Shown: positions 8,521 through 16,437 of the stretch, one piece after another
Position numbering within the stretch: the first letter of the stretch is position 1
Layout: each line of letters opens with the position of its first letter
Assembly (NCBI RefSeq): GCF_900119365.1
Contig: NZ_FPJO01000006.1
Coordinates: 248,001-312,000 of the forward strand
Length of the DNA: 64,000 nucleotides
Direction: 5' to 3'
Source: Streptomyces atratus
GTDB taxonomy: Bacteria > Actinomycetota > Actinomycetes > Streptomycetales > Streptomycetaceae
Position numbers and translations under genes: made by a program
The notes under the pieces: model-generated
What the model was told of the DNA's origin: nothing
Databases searched by the model: none
Seen by the model: the letters and a program-made list of their open reading frames with translations, nothing else

Positions 8521-8608
8521 CATGCCCTGGACCGTTCACGGGCCGGTCGGGCGACCCCGTGATGCCCGGCCAACCACCGAACCGCACCGCTTCACATGGA
8601 GGGAATTC

Positions 8609-9184
8609 ATGACCGATGTATCCGTGCGCCTCGCCGATCCGGCCGACCGGCCGACACTGGAGCGGCTCTGGCTGCTGTTTCGACATGACATGTCGGAGTA
8701 CAGCGGTGTGCTGCCCAACCCGGACGGCACCTTCCGAAGCGATCGGCTCCACGCCGCCCTCACCCGGGCCGACTGGGCGCCCTATCTCCTGACCAGTGAC
8801 GGGTCCCCCGCTGGTCTCGCCCTCGTCCGCAGCCTGGCCGGCCCGACGCGCGTGCTGAGCGGCTTCTTCGTGGTGCGTGGTGTACGTAGGACGGGGATCG
8901 GGCTGCGTGCCGTTCGGGAGGTCGTGGCGAGGCACCCCGGGCCGTGGGAGGTCGCCTTTCAGCAGGGCAACGCGACCGCGGTCGCCTTCTGGCGTCGCGT
9001 TGCCACCGAGATCGCCGGCGAGGCGTGGACCGAGGAACGCAGGCCGGTACCGGGGCGCCCGGACCTGCCGCCCGATACCTGGATCTCGTTCACTGCCCCG
9101 GCCGAGGCCCAGGGCGGAACATCGAGTGCCTCCGTCAGCCGCGCGCCTGGGCTTCACGTGCACGGTCACACATCATCCGCATGA
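8609..9184 (+). CDS. GNAT-family N-acetyltransferase
   Basis: The product has 191 residues with the GNAT acetyl-CoA-binding arrangement (LSGFFVVRGVRRTGIGLRAV, then QGNATAVAFWRRV). The ATG at 8609 has a strong ribosome-binding site, GGAGGG (8598-8603). The acceptor substrate is unknown. The 3' end overlaps the convergent nucleotidyltransferase gene by 19 bases. Confidence 0.85.
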   Translation: MTDVSVRLADPADRPTLERLWLLFRHDMSEYSGVLPNPDGTFRSDRLHAALTRADWAPYLLTSDGSPAGLALVRSLAGPTRVLSGFFVVRGVRRTGIGLRAVREVVARHPGPWEVAFQQGNATAVAFWRRVATEIAGEAWTEERRPVPGRPDLPPDTWISFTAPAEAQGGTSSASVSRAPGLHVHGHTSSA

Positions 9185-9942
9185 GCTCCTCTGCCCGCCA
9201 GACGGTCGCTCGCTGCCGCCACGAACGCGGTGGCAGCGGGTGCCGTCGGCCCCGGCAGTCCATCGTGTTGGCGGGCGATGGCCGCGGTGACCACCGCGTG
9301 GTTCCCATGCAGGTCCTGGTACCACCGGCCGCCGTCGAGCTTGGAGCACAGTTGCCCGTCGGCAGCGAATCGCAGCGCGCGGCAGGCGTTGAGGACCGCG
9401 TACGTCGCGCTCGCGTGGTCCAGTGCCCACCGCAGCTCGCTCACCATCGCGGCACGCACGCGGTCGGCCGGTACCGGGGCGAAGACCTCGTACGCCGGTG
9501 GCCCCCAGGCGGCGAGCGCATGGTCTCGGCACACGGCACAGTGCAGGACCAGGTCGCCGTCACCGGCATGGCCCGCCCCGGGGATGACGGCGGTCTCGGT
9601 CGCGGAGGTGCGGATGTGGACCTCGAACGGGCAGGAACCGACGTCGGCCGCAGTTGCCGCGGTGATGACGCTCATCTCCAACCCCGTGCCGGGACATCGC
9701 GACGTGGTCTCCACCACCGCCTCGCCCAGGGCCTGCTGGTCGCCCTCGGTGCCCTGCTCGGCGACGACAGCCAGCACATCCACGTCACTGCGATCAGCGT
9801 TGAATCCCCCCAGCACGGCCGAACCATGCAGATAGACGCCGATCAGGTCGGGACGCACTCCGATGAGGACTGCCGAGACCTCGGCAACGTACCCAATGAC
9901 ATCGGGAGGCACATGAACTTCGGTAACCACGGAGCCGATCAT
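9166..9942 (-). CDS. Nucleotidyltransferase, aminoglycoside-adenylyltransferase-like
   Basis: The product has 258 residues with the polymerase-beta nucleotidyltransferase signature HGSAVLGGFNADRSDVDVLAV near residue 40, where GS and the DxD pair bind nucleotide and metal. A C-terminal helical domain (DUF4111-like) follows, as in AadA/ANT(3'')-type enzymes. Such enzymes adenylate streptomycin- or spectinomycin-like aminoglycosides, but distant chromosomal homologues may have other substrates. Resistance is therefore possible but not shown. Confidence 0.85.
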   Translation of the reverse strand: MIGSVVTEVHVPPDVIGYVAEVSAVLIGVRPDLIGVYLHGSAVLGGFNADRSDVDVLAVVAEQGTEGDQQALGEAVVETTSRCPGTGLEMSVITAATAADVGSCPFEVHIRTSATETAVIPGAGHAGDGDLVLHCAVCRDHALAAWGPPAYEVFAPVPADRVRAAMVSELRWALDHASATYAVLNACRALRFAADGQLCSKLDGGRWYQDLHGNHAVVTAAIARQHDGLPGPTAPAATAFVAAASDRLAGRGAHADDV

Positions 9943-10076
9943 ATGGGCGGCTCACCGATACACCGCTCGCCGATGCGCCACTGCACGGCGGAGTCGTTCC
10001 AGGCGGCGTTCGACACGCTCTGAAGGCAGAAGACCGTGAACGCGGACGGGGCGGCGTACCCCGACGTGGTGTCGGA

Positions 10077-10570
10077 GTGCGCCGCCCTCGGGCGTCCCGG
10101 TTACTTCGGGTCGCGGTTGAAGACCGCCTCCTGATCAGCTCCGCCGCCGTCGCCGTCACGATCGCCACGCGCAAGGCCGGCCAGCACAACTGGACGATCG
10201 CCTTCGCCGTCATCTCGGCGATCTTCCTCTACACCACCGTGGTGTACGTCATCGAGCGCCCCGACGGAGTGAGGATCGGTGCCTGCTTCATCGCCGGGAT
10301 CATCCTCGTCTCCCTGCTTTCACGGCTCGCGCGCGCCTTCGAGCTGCGGGTCACCAGCGTGACCATGGACGGCATGGCGGAGCGCTTCGTACGGGACGCC
10401 GCCAGCCGCAGGATCCGGTTCATCGCCAATGAGCCCGACAACCGCGACCTCGCCGAGTACCGCGACAAGATCGAACAAATCCGTCACGACAACGACGTCC
10501 CGGTCCAGGAGGACTTCGTCTCCGTCGAGGTCACCGTCCTCGACCCCTCGGAGTTCGAAGCGGGCCTGAA
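10077..10570 (+). pseudogene. C-terminal remnant of an amino-acid permease (APC-like)
   Basis: In-frame translation gives two hydrophobic helices (WTIAFAVISAIFLYTTVVYV; ACFIAGIILVSLL) and a conserved cytosolic tail (RFIANEPDNRDLAEYRDKIEQI). This is the end of the long APC-type transporters common in Streptomyces. The first ten or so helices are missing, and the tail runs into unrelated sequence at the end of the JmjC gene (10587). No credible start codon exists for the conserved part. Confidence 0.7.
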
Positions 10571-10586
10571 CGTATGCGGCGAAGGG

Positions 10587-11489
10587 TCAGCCCAGCAATG
10601 CGCTCAAAGAACCCTCGTCGGTGTGCTGTTCGCGGCGCATCGCGTCCCGGGCCAGATCTACCAGCGCTTCCGGCGTGAGGCCGGTGAGCGTGCGGTGAAA
10701 ATGCGCGATGAGGTCGTTCGCGGCCCCGGTCAGCGCTGCGTCATCGTTGGGCCGGGCGGGCAGTCCGTCGCCGTTCAGCAGGAGTGCCTCAAGAACGGCG
10801 TACAAGTGGGCGGAGCCGGCCTCACGGACCGTGAACGAGAGGTGAGCAGACGCGCTCCCCCCGGTGGCTTCGGCCACATGCGCGAACCCCCTCGGTACGT
10901 AGAGGACTTCGCCCTGCCGCAGAACCACGTCCAGCAGCGGATCCCCCGGGTCGCCGTCCACGCGCTCGGGCTGCCAGTTCCCGCCGGGCGGCCCCGGATA
11001 CACACGCCACCGCTTCGAACCGTGTATCTGCACGGCCAGCACGTCGGCGTCGTCGCGGTGCACAGGACGGCCCTGCGTCCCCGGCGGGGTGAGGAAGAAG
11101 AACGCCTCCACCTGGCGTTGAAAACACTCCGCAAGCCCATCGGCCAGTTCCCGCACGCCTGCGTGCCACTGGTCGACGTACCGCAGAAGGAGCGTGGCTC
11201 CCTCCTCGCCGATCAGTCGGCGCACCGCCCCGGCATCCACGTAGCGGTTGTCGATCCGGCCCAGGACGACTCGGGGGGAACAGTAACGCTCCTCCGGAAC
11301 CGGACCGTCCTCGTGCACGAGCGTCGCATAAGGGGTGGTGAGGAGACCTGCATCCAGGATCCTGTCCAGCTCGGCGACCGTCAGCATCTCCGTCGGGGGT
11401 GTGCGGGGGTGGTGTACGGCGGGTGCGCGGCGCCACAGCGTGTGATGAAATGCCTGCTCGTCGTCCACATATCGTGCAAGCGAGCCCAT
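10587..11489 (-). CDS. JmjC/cupin-4 Fe(II)/2-oxoglutarate oxygenase, distal paralogue
   Basis: The product is a 300-residue JmjC-fold oxygenase of the ribosomal-oxygenase (NO66/RoxA-like, cupin-4) type. The iron-binding triad is visible as HRD (His144, Asp146) and His204 in YVPRGFAHVAEA. Members hydroxylate side chains of proteins or peptides using 2-oxoglutarate and O2. The start at 11489 (MGSLARY) is chosen for its ribosome-binding site GAGAGG; upstream ATGs lack one. It is a clear paralogue of the next gene (shared LRYVDQWH, VEAFFFL, VHRDD, GEVLYVPRGFAH). The gap between the two genes is only 34 bases, so they are probably co-transcribed from upstream of the peptide gene at 12677. Peptide hydroxylation is inferred. 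Confidence 0.88.
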   Translation of the reverse strand: MGSLARYVDDEQAFHHTLWRRAPAVHHPRTPPTEMLTVAELDRILDAGLLTTPYATLVHEDGPVPEERYCSPRVVLGRIDNRYVDAGAVRRLIGEEGATLLLRYVDQWHAGVRELADGLAECFQRQVEAFFFLTPPGTQGRPVHRDDADVLAVQIHGSKRWRVYPGPPGGNWQPERVDGDPGDPLLDVVLRQGEVLYVPRGFAHVAEATGGSASAHLSFTVREAGSAHLYAVLEALLLNGDGLPARPNDDAALTGAANDLIAHFHRTLTGLTPEALVDLARDAMRREQHTDEGSLSALLG

Positions 11490-11523
11490 CGTTGCCTCTC
11501 TACGTTCCATGTCATCGGCGTGA

Positions 11524-12393
11524 TCAGACGGTCTGACGGTTGCTGTACGCACGCGGTCGTGCCCGGCCGATGACATCATCCGGGGTGACTGCGTCGAGCT
11601 GTGCGCCGAGATGGTCCAGGAGGTCGGCCGCGGTGCGCAGCAGGGCGTCATCGTCCAGCGGACGGCCCGGCAGAGTCAGGCCGTCGACGATCCCCGTCAG
11701 CAGAGCGGTGCGCAGATGCTCCGCACCGGCTTCCCTCACCACCACTGTCAGATGGGCCGACGAGGCGTCGCCCACGGCCGTGGCGGTGTGCGCGAAACCT
11801 CTCGGCACGTACAACACTTCACCGGCCTCAAGGACCGTGTCCAGCAGTGGCGCTCCCGGATTCTCCTCGCGGACCGGCGCCCAGTCGCCGTCGGCCGGAC
11901 CCGCGTACACCTGCCAGTGCTTGGCGCCGCTGAGCTGAATGGCCAGCAGGTCCCCGTCGTCCCGGTGCACCGGACCCCGGCGGCCGGGACGGCTCAGGAA
12001 GAAGAACGCCTCGACGAGCCGGCCGAGCCGCTCGGCGACGCTTCCCGTGAGTGCACGCACCGGGGGATGCCATTGGTCGACGTATCGGAGCTGCAGGGTC
12101 GCCCGTTCCTCATCGATCAGTCGTCGGACCGCCGCCGCGTCAACGTACCCGTGGGCAGGATTCCCGGTGATGACGCGCGTCGGACAGAAACGCTCGTCGG
12201 CGATGCTCCCCTGTGCGGTGTACAGGCCGACATACGGAACGCGCAGCAGCCCCGCGTCGAGGAGCGCGTCCACATCCGAGAGTGTCAGCACCTCCAACGG
12301 CGGTTCCTGCGGCCGCAGAAGCACCGGTTCCTTCCGCCAATACGTACCCAGGAGCTGCTCCACGTTCGGAACGCACCGTTCCAGCCAGTCCAT
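11524..12393 (-). CDS. JmjC/cupin-4 Fe(II)/2-oxoglutarate oxygenase, proximal paralogue
   Basis: The product has 289 residues with triad His143-x-Asp145 (VHRDD) and His202 (RGFAHTAT). It aligns along its whole length with the downstream paralogue but diverges at the N-terminus and in the last 40 residues, so the two may act on different positions or substrates. The start at 12393 (MDWLERC) is preceded by a GGACA/GAGAGGGA purine run. It lies 92 bases downstream of the small peptide gene on the same strand. Tandem oxygenases behind a secretion-like peptide gene suggest post-translational hydroxylation of that peptide. Confidence 0.88.
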   Translation of the reverse strand: MDWLERCVPNVEQLLGTYWRKEPVLLRPQEPPLEVLTLSDVDALLDAGLLRVPYVGLYTAQGSIADERFCPTRVITGNPAHGYVDAAAVRRLIDEERATLQLRYVDQWHPPVRALTGSVAERLGRLVEAFFFLSRPGRRGPVHRDDGDLLAIQLSGAKHWQVYAGPADGDWAPVREENPGAPLLDTVLEAGEVLYVPRGFAHTATAVGDASSAHLTVVVREAGAEHLRTALLTGIVDGLTLPGRPLDDDALLRTAADLLDHLGAQLDAVTPDDVIGRARPRAYSNRQTV

Positions 12394-12485
12394 TGTCCTG
12401 TCCCTCTCCGAGCGGACCCGCCGACGTGAGCGCCGACGGGTCCCGGACGCGCTTGCGCGCACTCGCTTGCGCGCCGGTCAGCCGA

Positions 12486-12677
12486 TCAGATGACGTCGGG
12501 GTAGCAATCCCCGCACCCGGCCTCGATCTTCTGGTCCGAGGACGGGGACTCGGCGGCATGCCCGACGGACGGCACGAAGAACGCCCCTCCGGCAACGGCG
12601 AGCGCCGCCACGCTCAGCGCCGCACGCTTGGAGATCTCCGCACGCTTCGACGGCTCTGCAGCCTGGGAATACGACAT
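12486..12677 (-). CDS. 63-residue peptide with hydrophobic leader and Cys-x-x-Cys tail, candidate RiPP precursor
   Basis: The ATG at 12677 has a strong ribosome-binding site (AAAGGAG, 6 bases upstream). The N-terminus is basic (KRAEISKR, 11-18), followed by an Ala-rich hydrophobic stretch (19-35), a small-residue site (VGHAA, 38-42) and an acidic tail ending GCGDCYPDVI. Cys55 and Cys58 and two Asp residues lie in the last nine positions. This looks like a leader or signal peptide plus a short core. The gene heads a same-strand unit with two JmjC oxygenases, a class that hydroxylates Asp, His, Asn or Arg side chains. I know no named family with this tail. The precursor role is inferred; a small secreted protein is the alternative. 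Confidence 0.72.
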   Translation of the reverse strand: MSYSQAAEPSKRAEISKRAALSVAALAVAGGAFFVPSVGHAAESPSSDQKIEAGCGDCYPDVI

Positions 12678-12951
12678 GACCACTCCTTTCCCCGGCAGCG
12701 GTTTCCACCGCGCCCGGGTGTTCACTCGACCTCGGTTCCGAGGCCGAAACAGATCTTGCGTCGGCCCGCGTACGGAGGAGAAGCAGCACTGACGTATTCC
12801 ATACGCCGCTTACGGATCTCTGATGCGCCCTCTCCTCCCCAGCCGGTGCCCTGTGTTGTGACTTGCAGGAGCCGTCGTTCGTAGCAGCAGAGCCGTGCCA
12901 AGTCCCGGCGTGGGGCCCCAGGTCACAGCGAGTGAGTCCTGGGGCTGATCC

Positions 12952-12993
12952 GAGCCGCCTTCGGGATTCGAACCCGAGACCTGCGCATTACGA
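12952..12993 (-). other. 3' half of a tRNA-Thr(CGU) gene (attachment-site scar)
   Basis: On the minus strand 42 bases run from the anticodon loop (TCGTAAT) through the T arm (GGGTTCGAATCCC) to the acceptor end GGCGGCT. The sequence 5' of the anticodon loop does not form the D arm or the acceptor partner strand, so this is not a working tRNA. Tyrosine integrases of actinomycete integrative elements commonly use exactly this 3' segment as attachment site, so it is probably an att scar. Confidence 0.75.
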
Positions 12994-13073
12994 TCCGCAA
13001 CTGAACCTGACCGAGTGATGTCGGGACGTTCGGCAGATCCAGGGCTTCTGGTCCGGTGCTGCTGGGGGCAGCG

Positions 13074-13145
13074 AGGTATGCGCAAAGTGGGGGCTTCACC
13101 GACGCCGAGAGGGCTGCTCGCGAGCGCACGGACAGCGGCAGCAGC
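13074..13145 (+). pseudogene. N-terminal remnant of an IS630-like transposase
   Basis: The reading RYAQSGGFTDAERAARER matches the conserved opening of Streptomyces IS630-type transposases, then runs into unrelated Ser/Arg-rich sequence. Only about 20 codons survive. Confidence 0.5.
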
Positions 13146-13199
13146 AGGGCCGAGCCTGCCCGGTCCGATTCCGATCCGGCGCAGGTGGCGGGCGACTTG

Positions 13200-13236
13200 C
13201 CCGGGTGTCGAGTTCGGCGTAGGTCAGCCGGTCCGC
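13200..13236 (-). pseudogene. Fragment of an AMP-binding (adenylation) domain
   Basis: The minus strand reads DRLTYAELDTRA, the well-known start motif of acyl-CoA-ligase or NRPS adenylation domains, with no continuation on either side. Only about 12 codons remain. Confidence 0.4.
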
Positions 13237-13258
13237 GCTGCCCGTTCTCCTCGGTTCG

Positions 13259-13525
13259 GTGCGGTCACCGATCGACATGCTCAGCGCGGGGGTGGGCTTC
13301 CTCACGCTGTGCGCGGCCTTCATCGTGCTGGCCCGGCTCTTCGCCGCCCGGCATCGGCGCGGCTGGGCCGTCGCCTGCCGCCTCGTACCGGTGGGAGTCC
13401 TCGCCGGCTTCGCGGGCTCCTCCGCCAGCGCCCTGGCCTTCACGGCCGGAGCGGGACTCGGCCTCCTCTGGCTCGCCGCAGTGTCGGCCCGGCTCCTCAC
13501 CACCGCGCCGACGGCACAGCGGTGA
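13259..13525 (+). pseudogene. C-terminal fragment of a DUF998-like membrane protein
   Basis: This is an open frame of 88 codons with two or three hydrophobic helices (MLSAGVGFLTLCAAFIVLA; AVACRLVPVGVLAGFAG; AGAGLGLLWLAAVSARLL), like the last three helices of DUF998 proteins of about 200 residues. An ATG is present, but the fragment starts mid-fold inside a mosaic of scraps, so it is probably a truncated gene. It may still be called as a small membrane protein. Confidence 0.55.
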
Positions 13526-13737
13526 ACACGCCCCTTCGGCGGTCGTCCCATCACCGCGTTCCAGGGAGTGGTCGTTCTCGCAGGTCAAACCCCTATCGGC
13601 GTCCCAGCGTCCCTGATCCCCCGCTTCCGCTTGTGCCCGCGTTCCTGGGACGGATTGTCTGTTGCCGGGCCGGACGGCGAACGCCTCCGGCCCGGCAACA
13701 GACACCACGCACATCACGCACACCACGGGGGAACCCC

Positions 13738-14448
13738 ATGAAGCTCACCCACATCCGCGCGACGTTCCTCGCCGGCCTCACGCTGGTCGGCGCCCTCGCG
13801 CTGACCGCCTGCAACGGCGACGACGACACGGAAGCGGCCTCCGCGGGCTCCTCCTCCAGCGCCTCGACGGGTGGTGACAGCGGCTCCGGCGGCGGCTCCG
13901 ACGACTCGGAAAAGGGCTCCAGCGGCAGCAGCAAGGGGAGCGGCAACGGCGGGGCGAGCGGCGAAGGCACCTCCGCCGGCACCGGCTCCGGCTCCGGCTC
14001 CAACGGGCAGTCGGGCGGCATCTGCCGCAGCGACGAACTGGAGATCAGCGCCGCCGACAACACGACCGACAAGGAGGAGGGCGTCGTCACCGTCCAGTTC
14101 AAGAACGGCGGCGGCCACGACTGCGTCATCAGCGGCTTCGCCGGCGTCGATCTGAAGACGGCGTCGGGCGACACCATGTCCGTGGACCGCAATGACGACA
14201 AGCCCCTGCGCGATGTCCTCAAGGACGGCGAGTCCGCCGCGTTCAACATCACGTTCCCGGTCAACAACAGTGGCGGCTCCGGTGTCCGCGTCTCCAAGAT
14301 CCTGGTGACTCCGCCGAACGAGACGAAGACCGTCACCATCGCCTGGCCCGCGGGCTCCCTCCCGGCCGACAACCCGGACTCCCAGAGCACCGACCGGCCG
14401 ATCCGGATCAGCCCGCTCGGCAAGGTCAGCGACTCCCCCGCGGGCTGA
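13738..14448 (+). CDS. DUF4232-like secreted lipoprotein
   Basis: The product has 236 residues. A lipoprotein signal peptide ends in a lipobox LTAC (Cys25), then comes a long flexible Gly/Ser-rich linker (about 30-95) and a C-terminal beta-rich domain (about 97-236). That domain has paired cysteines (GGICRSDEL; GHDCVISGF) as in the DUF4232 family of actinobacterial surface proteins. It is probably anchored to the outer face of the membrane with the linker spanning the wall. Function unknown. It stands alone, with 290 bases before the next gene. Confidence 0.88.
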   Translation: MKLTHIRATFLAGLTLVGALALTACNGDDDTEAASAGSSSSASTGGDSGSGGGSDDSEKGSSGSSKGSGNGGASGEGTSAGTGSGSGSNGQSGGICRSDELEISAADNTTDKEEGVVTVQFKNGGGHDCVISGFAGVDLKTASGDTMSVDRNDDKPLRDVLKDGESAAFNITFPVNNSGGSGVRVSKILVTPPNETKTVTIAWPAGSLPADNPDSQSTDRPIRISPLGKVSDSPAG

Positions 14449-14736
14449 GGCACGCGAACCCGCCTGTGGCCGACCGGGAAAACGCCCCGGCCGGCCACAG
14501 GGAGCAAAGGTGCGAGGGGGCGAAGGGCAGAGAGGACGAGCCCCGGCACTCGCAGCAGTCGTACTTGGACACGCATCGATGCCGCGCCTGTTCGAAAATG
14601 GACGCGAACCACGCGTCGAACCACCCCGGAACAGGTCACTCGCACCCCGAACCCTCCCCAGCACCCCCGAACCCCTGCCAGACTGGCCCCGGCCTCACCG
14701 CACCCCGTCGGCGGGGCCACCCCGGGGAGGTCTCCG

Positions 14737-15009
14737 ATGACGTGCGGAAACTGTGGCGCAGCGGCCACCCAGGGCCCCGACGGGTCCTGGACCTGCAGCA
14801 ACCAGTGCGGCTGGTCGTCCACCGCACCCGGCCCCGCCCTGACCCCGGAGATCACCACCACCAGATGCCGCGGCTGCGACGCCGAGATCCACGGCCTCAA
14901 CGGCCGGTACGCATGCGGGCTCTGCGGATGGTCCAACCACTGGGACGAAGGACACCAACCGCTCCCCGCCGCGGGCAACCCACCCAGGGGCACCAACAGC
15001 CTGCATTGA
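14737..15009 (+). CDS. Small protein with repeated zinc-ribbon Cys pairs
   Basis: The 90 residues carry four CxxC-like pairs: CGNC (3-6), CSNQC, CRGC and CGLC. They form two similar zinc-ribbon units, each ending in CGW. There is no signal peptide. Such small zinc ribbons are usually nucleic-acid- or protein-binding modules. The 3' end abuts the relic of an IS605-type TnpB element on the other strand, itself a zinc-ribbon protein, but this gene is not part of TnpB. I do not recognise a named family. Confidence 0.7.
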   Translation: MTCGNCGAAATQGPDGSWTCSNQCGWSSTAPGPALTPEITTTRCRGCDAEIHGLNGRYACGLCGWSNHWDEGHQPLPAAGNPPRGTNSLH

Positions 15010-15300
15010 AGTGCTCTCCCGGCTGAGGCCGGGAGATTCCTGCTTGCCTTGCGGCAGCGGGCTTGACGCGCTTCGCACGCCTGACGACTGCCCTCCCGGC
15101 AGCCGGGATGAGCGCGAGGCCCATCCGGTACAGGTGCAAGACGTTCCGGGCGGCGTTGTGGTCGGCATTGCCCGACCAGCCGCAGTCGGGGCGTCGGCGC
15201 GGCCGTCCCAGCAGTTCTTCCACGCCTGGAAGTACGTCTTGAGTACTGCTTGTGCGGCCTGCGCGGGAAGGACGGCAAGGAAGTCGATGTCCTTGCGGGC
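15010..15300 (-). pseudogene. IS605-type TnpB relic with right-end hairpin
   Basis: One minus frame carries the TnpB opening region (LPAQAAQAVLKTYFQAWKNCW). It joins in another frame to the C-terminal zinc-finger/RuvC-III segment (CGWSGNADHNAARNVLHLYRMG). Everything between, including the first two RuvC motifs, is deleted. Just past the end lies a perfect hairpin (CTCCCGGC 15016-15023, GCCGGGAG 15028-15035), as at the right end of IS200/IS605 elements. The relic is inactive. Confidence 0.75.
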
Positions 15301-15792
15301 CTGGCGTACGGCGGCATCCGCGTGTCCGAGAGTCCGCTTTTCCTTCGGCGTCATCTGCTCCCGTACGCGTTCGGCCCGTCGCCGCTCCTCCCGCCGCGCC
15401 CCGGCCCGGCGGGAGCGGACGACGAAGCCCGCCGTCCAGGCGCCGCCGATCACCAGCAGGACCAGGGCGGCCACTCCCGCGGCGTCCTGCCGGCCCCCGG
15501 CCGGGGTGATCGACGCCTCGCCCAGGTACACCCCGCCGGCCGCCACCGGCAGGGCGAGGACGAGCGCCGGGACCGAGCGGCGAGCGGGCTCGGCCAGCAT
15601 CAGCAGCGGGCCCAGGATCATGACGACGCCGCCCACCCAACGGCCGGGGAGCGCCTCCATGCGCTCCACCGGCAGGATGCGGCCGAGCCCGCCGAAGGCG
15701 GAAGGCAGTGCGGTGAGCGGGGCGGACGCGGCATCGGACACGGCTGCTGCGGACGAGGGTTCGGGGGCGGTGGTACGCGGCTTGAGGGTCAT
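15300..15792 (-). CDS. Two-helix membrane protein, C-terminus run into the TnpB relic
   Basis: From the ATG at 15792 (MTLKPRTT) the frame encodes a low-complexity cytosolic N-terminus and helices near residues 58-80 and 100-125. A basic coiled region (RRAGARREERRRAERVREQM) follows. The frame then continues without a stop into the TnpB relic and stays open to 14695, antisense to the zinc-ribbon gene, so the native C-terminus is probably lost. The lower coordinate given is the estimated end of native sequence. Function unknown. Confidence 0.5.
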
Positions 15793-15893
15793 GCCCCTGA
15801 CCCTGTCCTGGCCGCCCCGTCCGGGCATCGGACCAGGGCCTGGCTTTCGGCGTCGGACCTGGGTATGACGCGCGGCGCCGGTCGGTCGGAGTG

Positions 15894-16385
15894 TCAGGAG
15901 GTACGGGTGTGGTGGTCCAGCAGACGGACGAGCATGCGCACGAACTGGTCGCGTTCGGCCGGGCTCAGCGGCGCGAGCAGTTCGTCGTCGAGCTCGTCCA
16001 GGACCTTGTCGAGGAGGTGCAGGTGGCGGCGGCCCCGGGCGGAGATCGTGATGATGTTGCGGCGCCGGTCGCCGGGGTCCGGTGCCCGCTCGACGAGGTG
16101 ACGCCCGGTCAGTTCGTTGAGCACGCCGACCATGTCGCTGCGGTAGATGCCGGAGCGCCTGCTCAGCTCCGCCTGGCTGCCCGGCCCGTACTCCTCCAGC
16201 GAGGCGAGCACGGCGTAGTGCCACTTGCGGGCGTCGGTCCGGGCCAGCCCCTCGGTGATCAGCCGGTCCGACCGCATGGTCAGCTGCGACAGCAGTCGGC
16301 TCGCCCGTCGACGCAGCCTGTCGGGCGTCCTGAGCGCGCTGTCGTCGGGTATGTCCGCGGCTTCGGCCCTGATCATGGCACCCAT
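15894..16385 (-). CDS. MarR-family transcription regulator
   Basis: The product is a 163-residue MarR winged-helix protein: the recognition region is SQAELSRRSGIYRSDMVGVLNEL (about 74-96), followed by the wing DPGDRRRNIITIS (about 105-118). It is divergent from a dienelactone-hydrolase-family gene. Two perfect 7-3-7 palindromes lie between the two genes, one of them 12 bases from this start codon. That arrangement predicts repression of both genes, relieved by a small ligand, probably one the hydrolase acts on. A second Met is available three codons in (16376). Confidence 0.92.
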   Translation of the reverse strand: MGAMIRAEAADIPDDSALRTPDRLRRRASRLLSQLTMRSDRLITEGLARTDARKWHYAVLASLEEYGPGSQAELSRRSGIYRSDMVGVLNELTGRHLVERAPDPGDRRRNIITISARGRRHLHLLDKVLDELDDELLAPLSPAERDQFVRMLVRLLDHHTRTS

Positions 16386-16396
16386 TCTACCGATTG

Positions 16397-16413
16397 CGTT
16401 AGTGCGACTAACG
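16397..16413. promoter_or_regulatory. MarR operator 1
   Basis: This is the perfect inverted repeat CGTTAGT-GCG-ACTAACG, 12 bases upstream of the marR start. Confidence 0.8.
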
Positions 16414-16437
16414 ATATACGTTCCTTCACGCCGAAAA

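Noticed and set aside
9166-9942. Calling the nucleotidyltransferase a streptomycin-resistance gene aadA
   Set aside because: Motifs fit the fold only; substrate cannot be read and sequence similarity to characterised AadA is not evident by eye.
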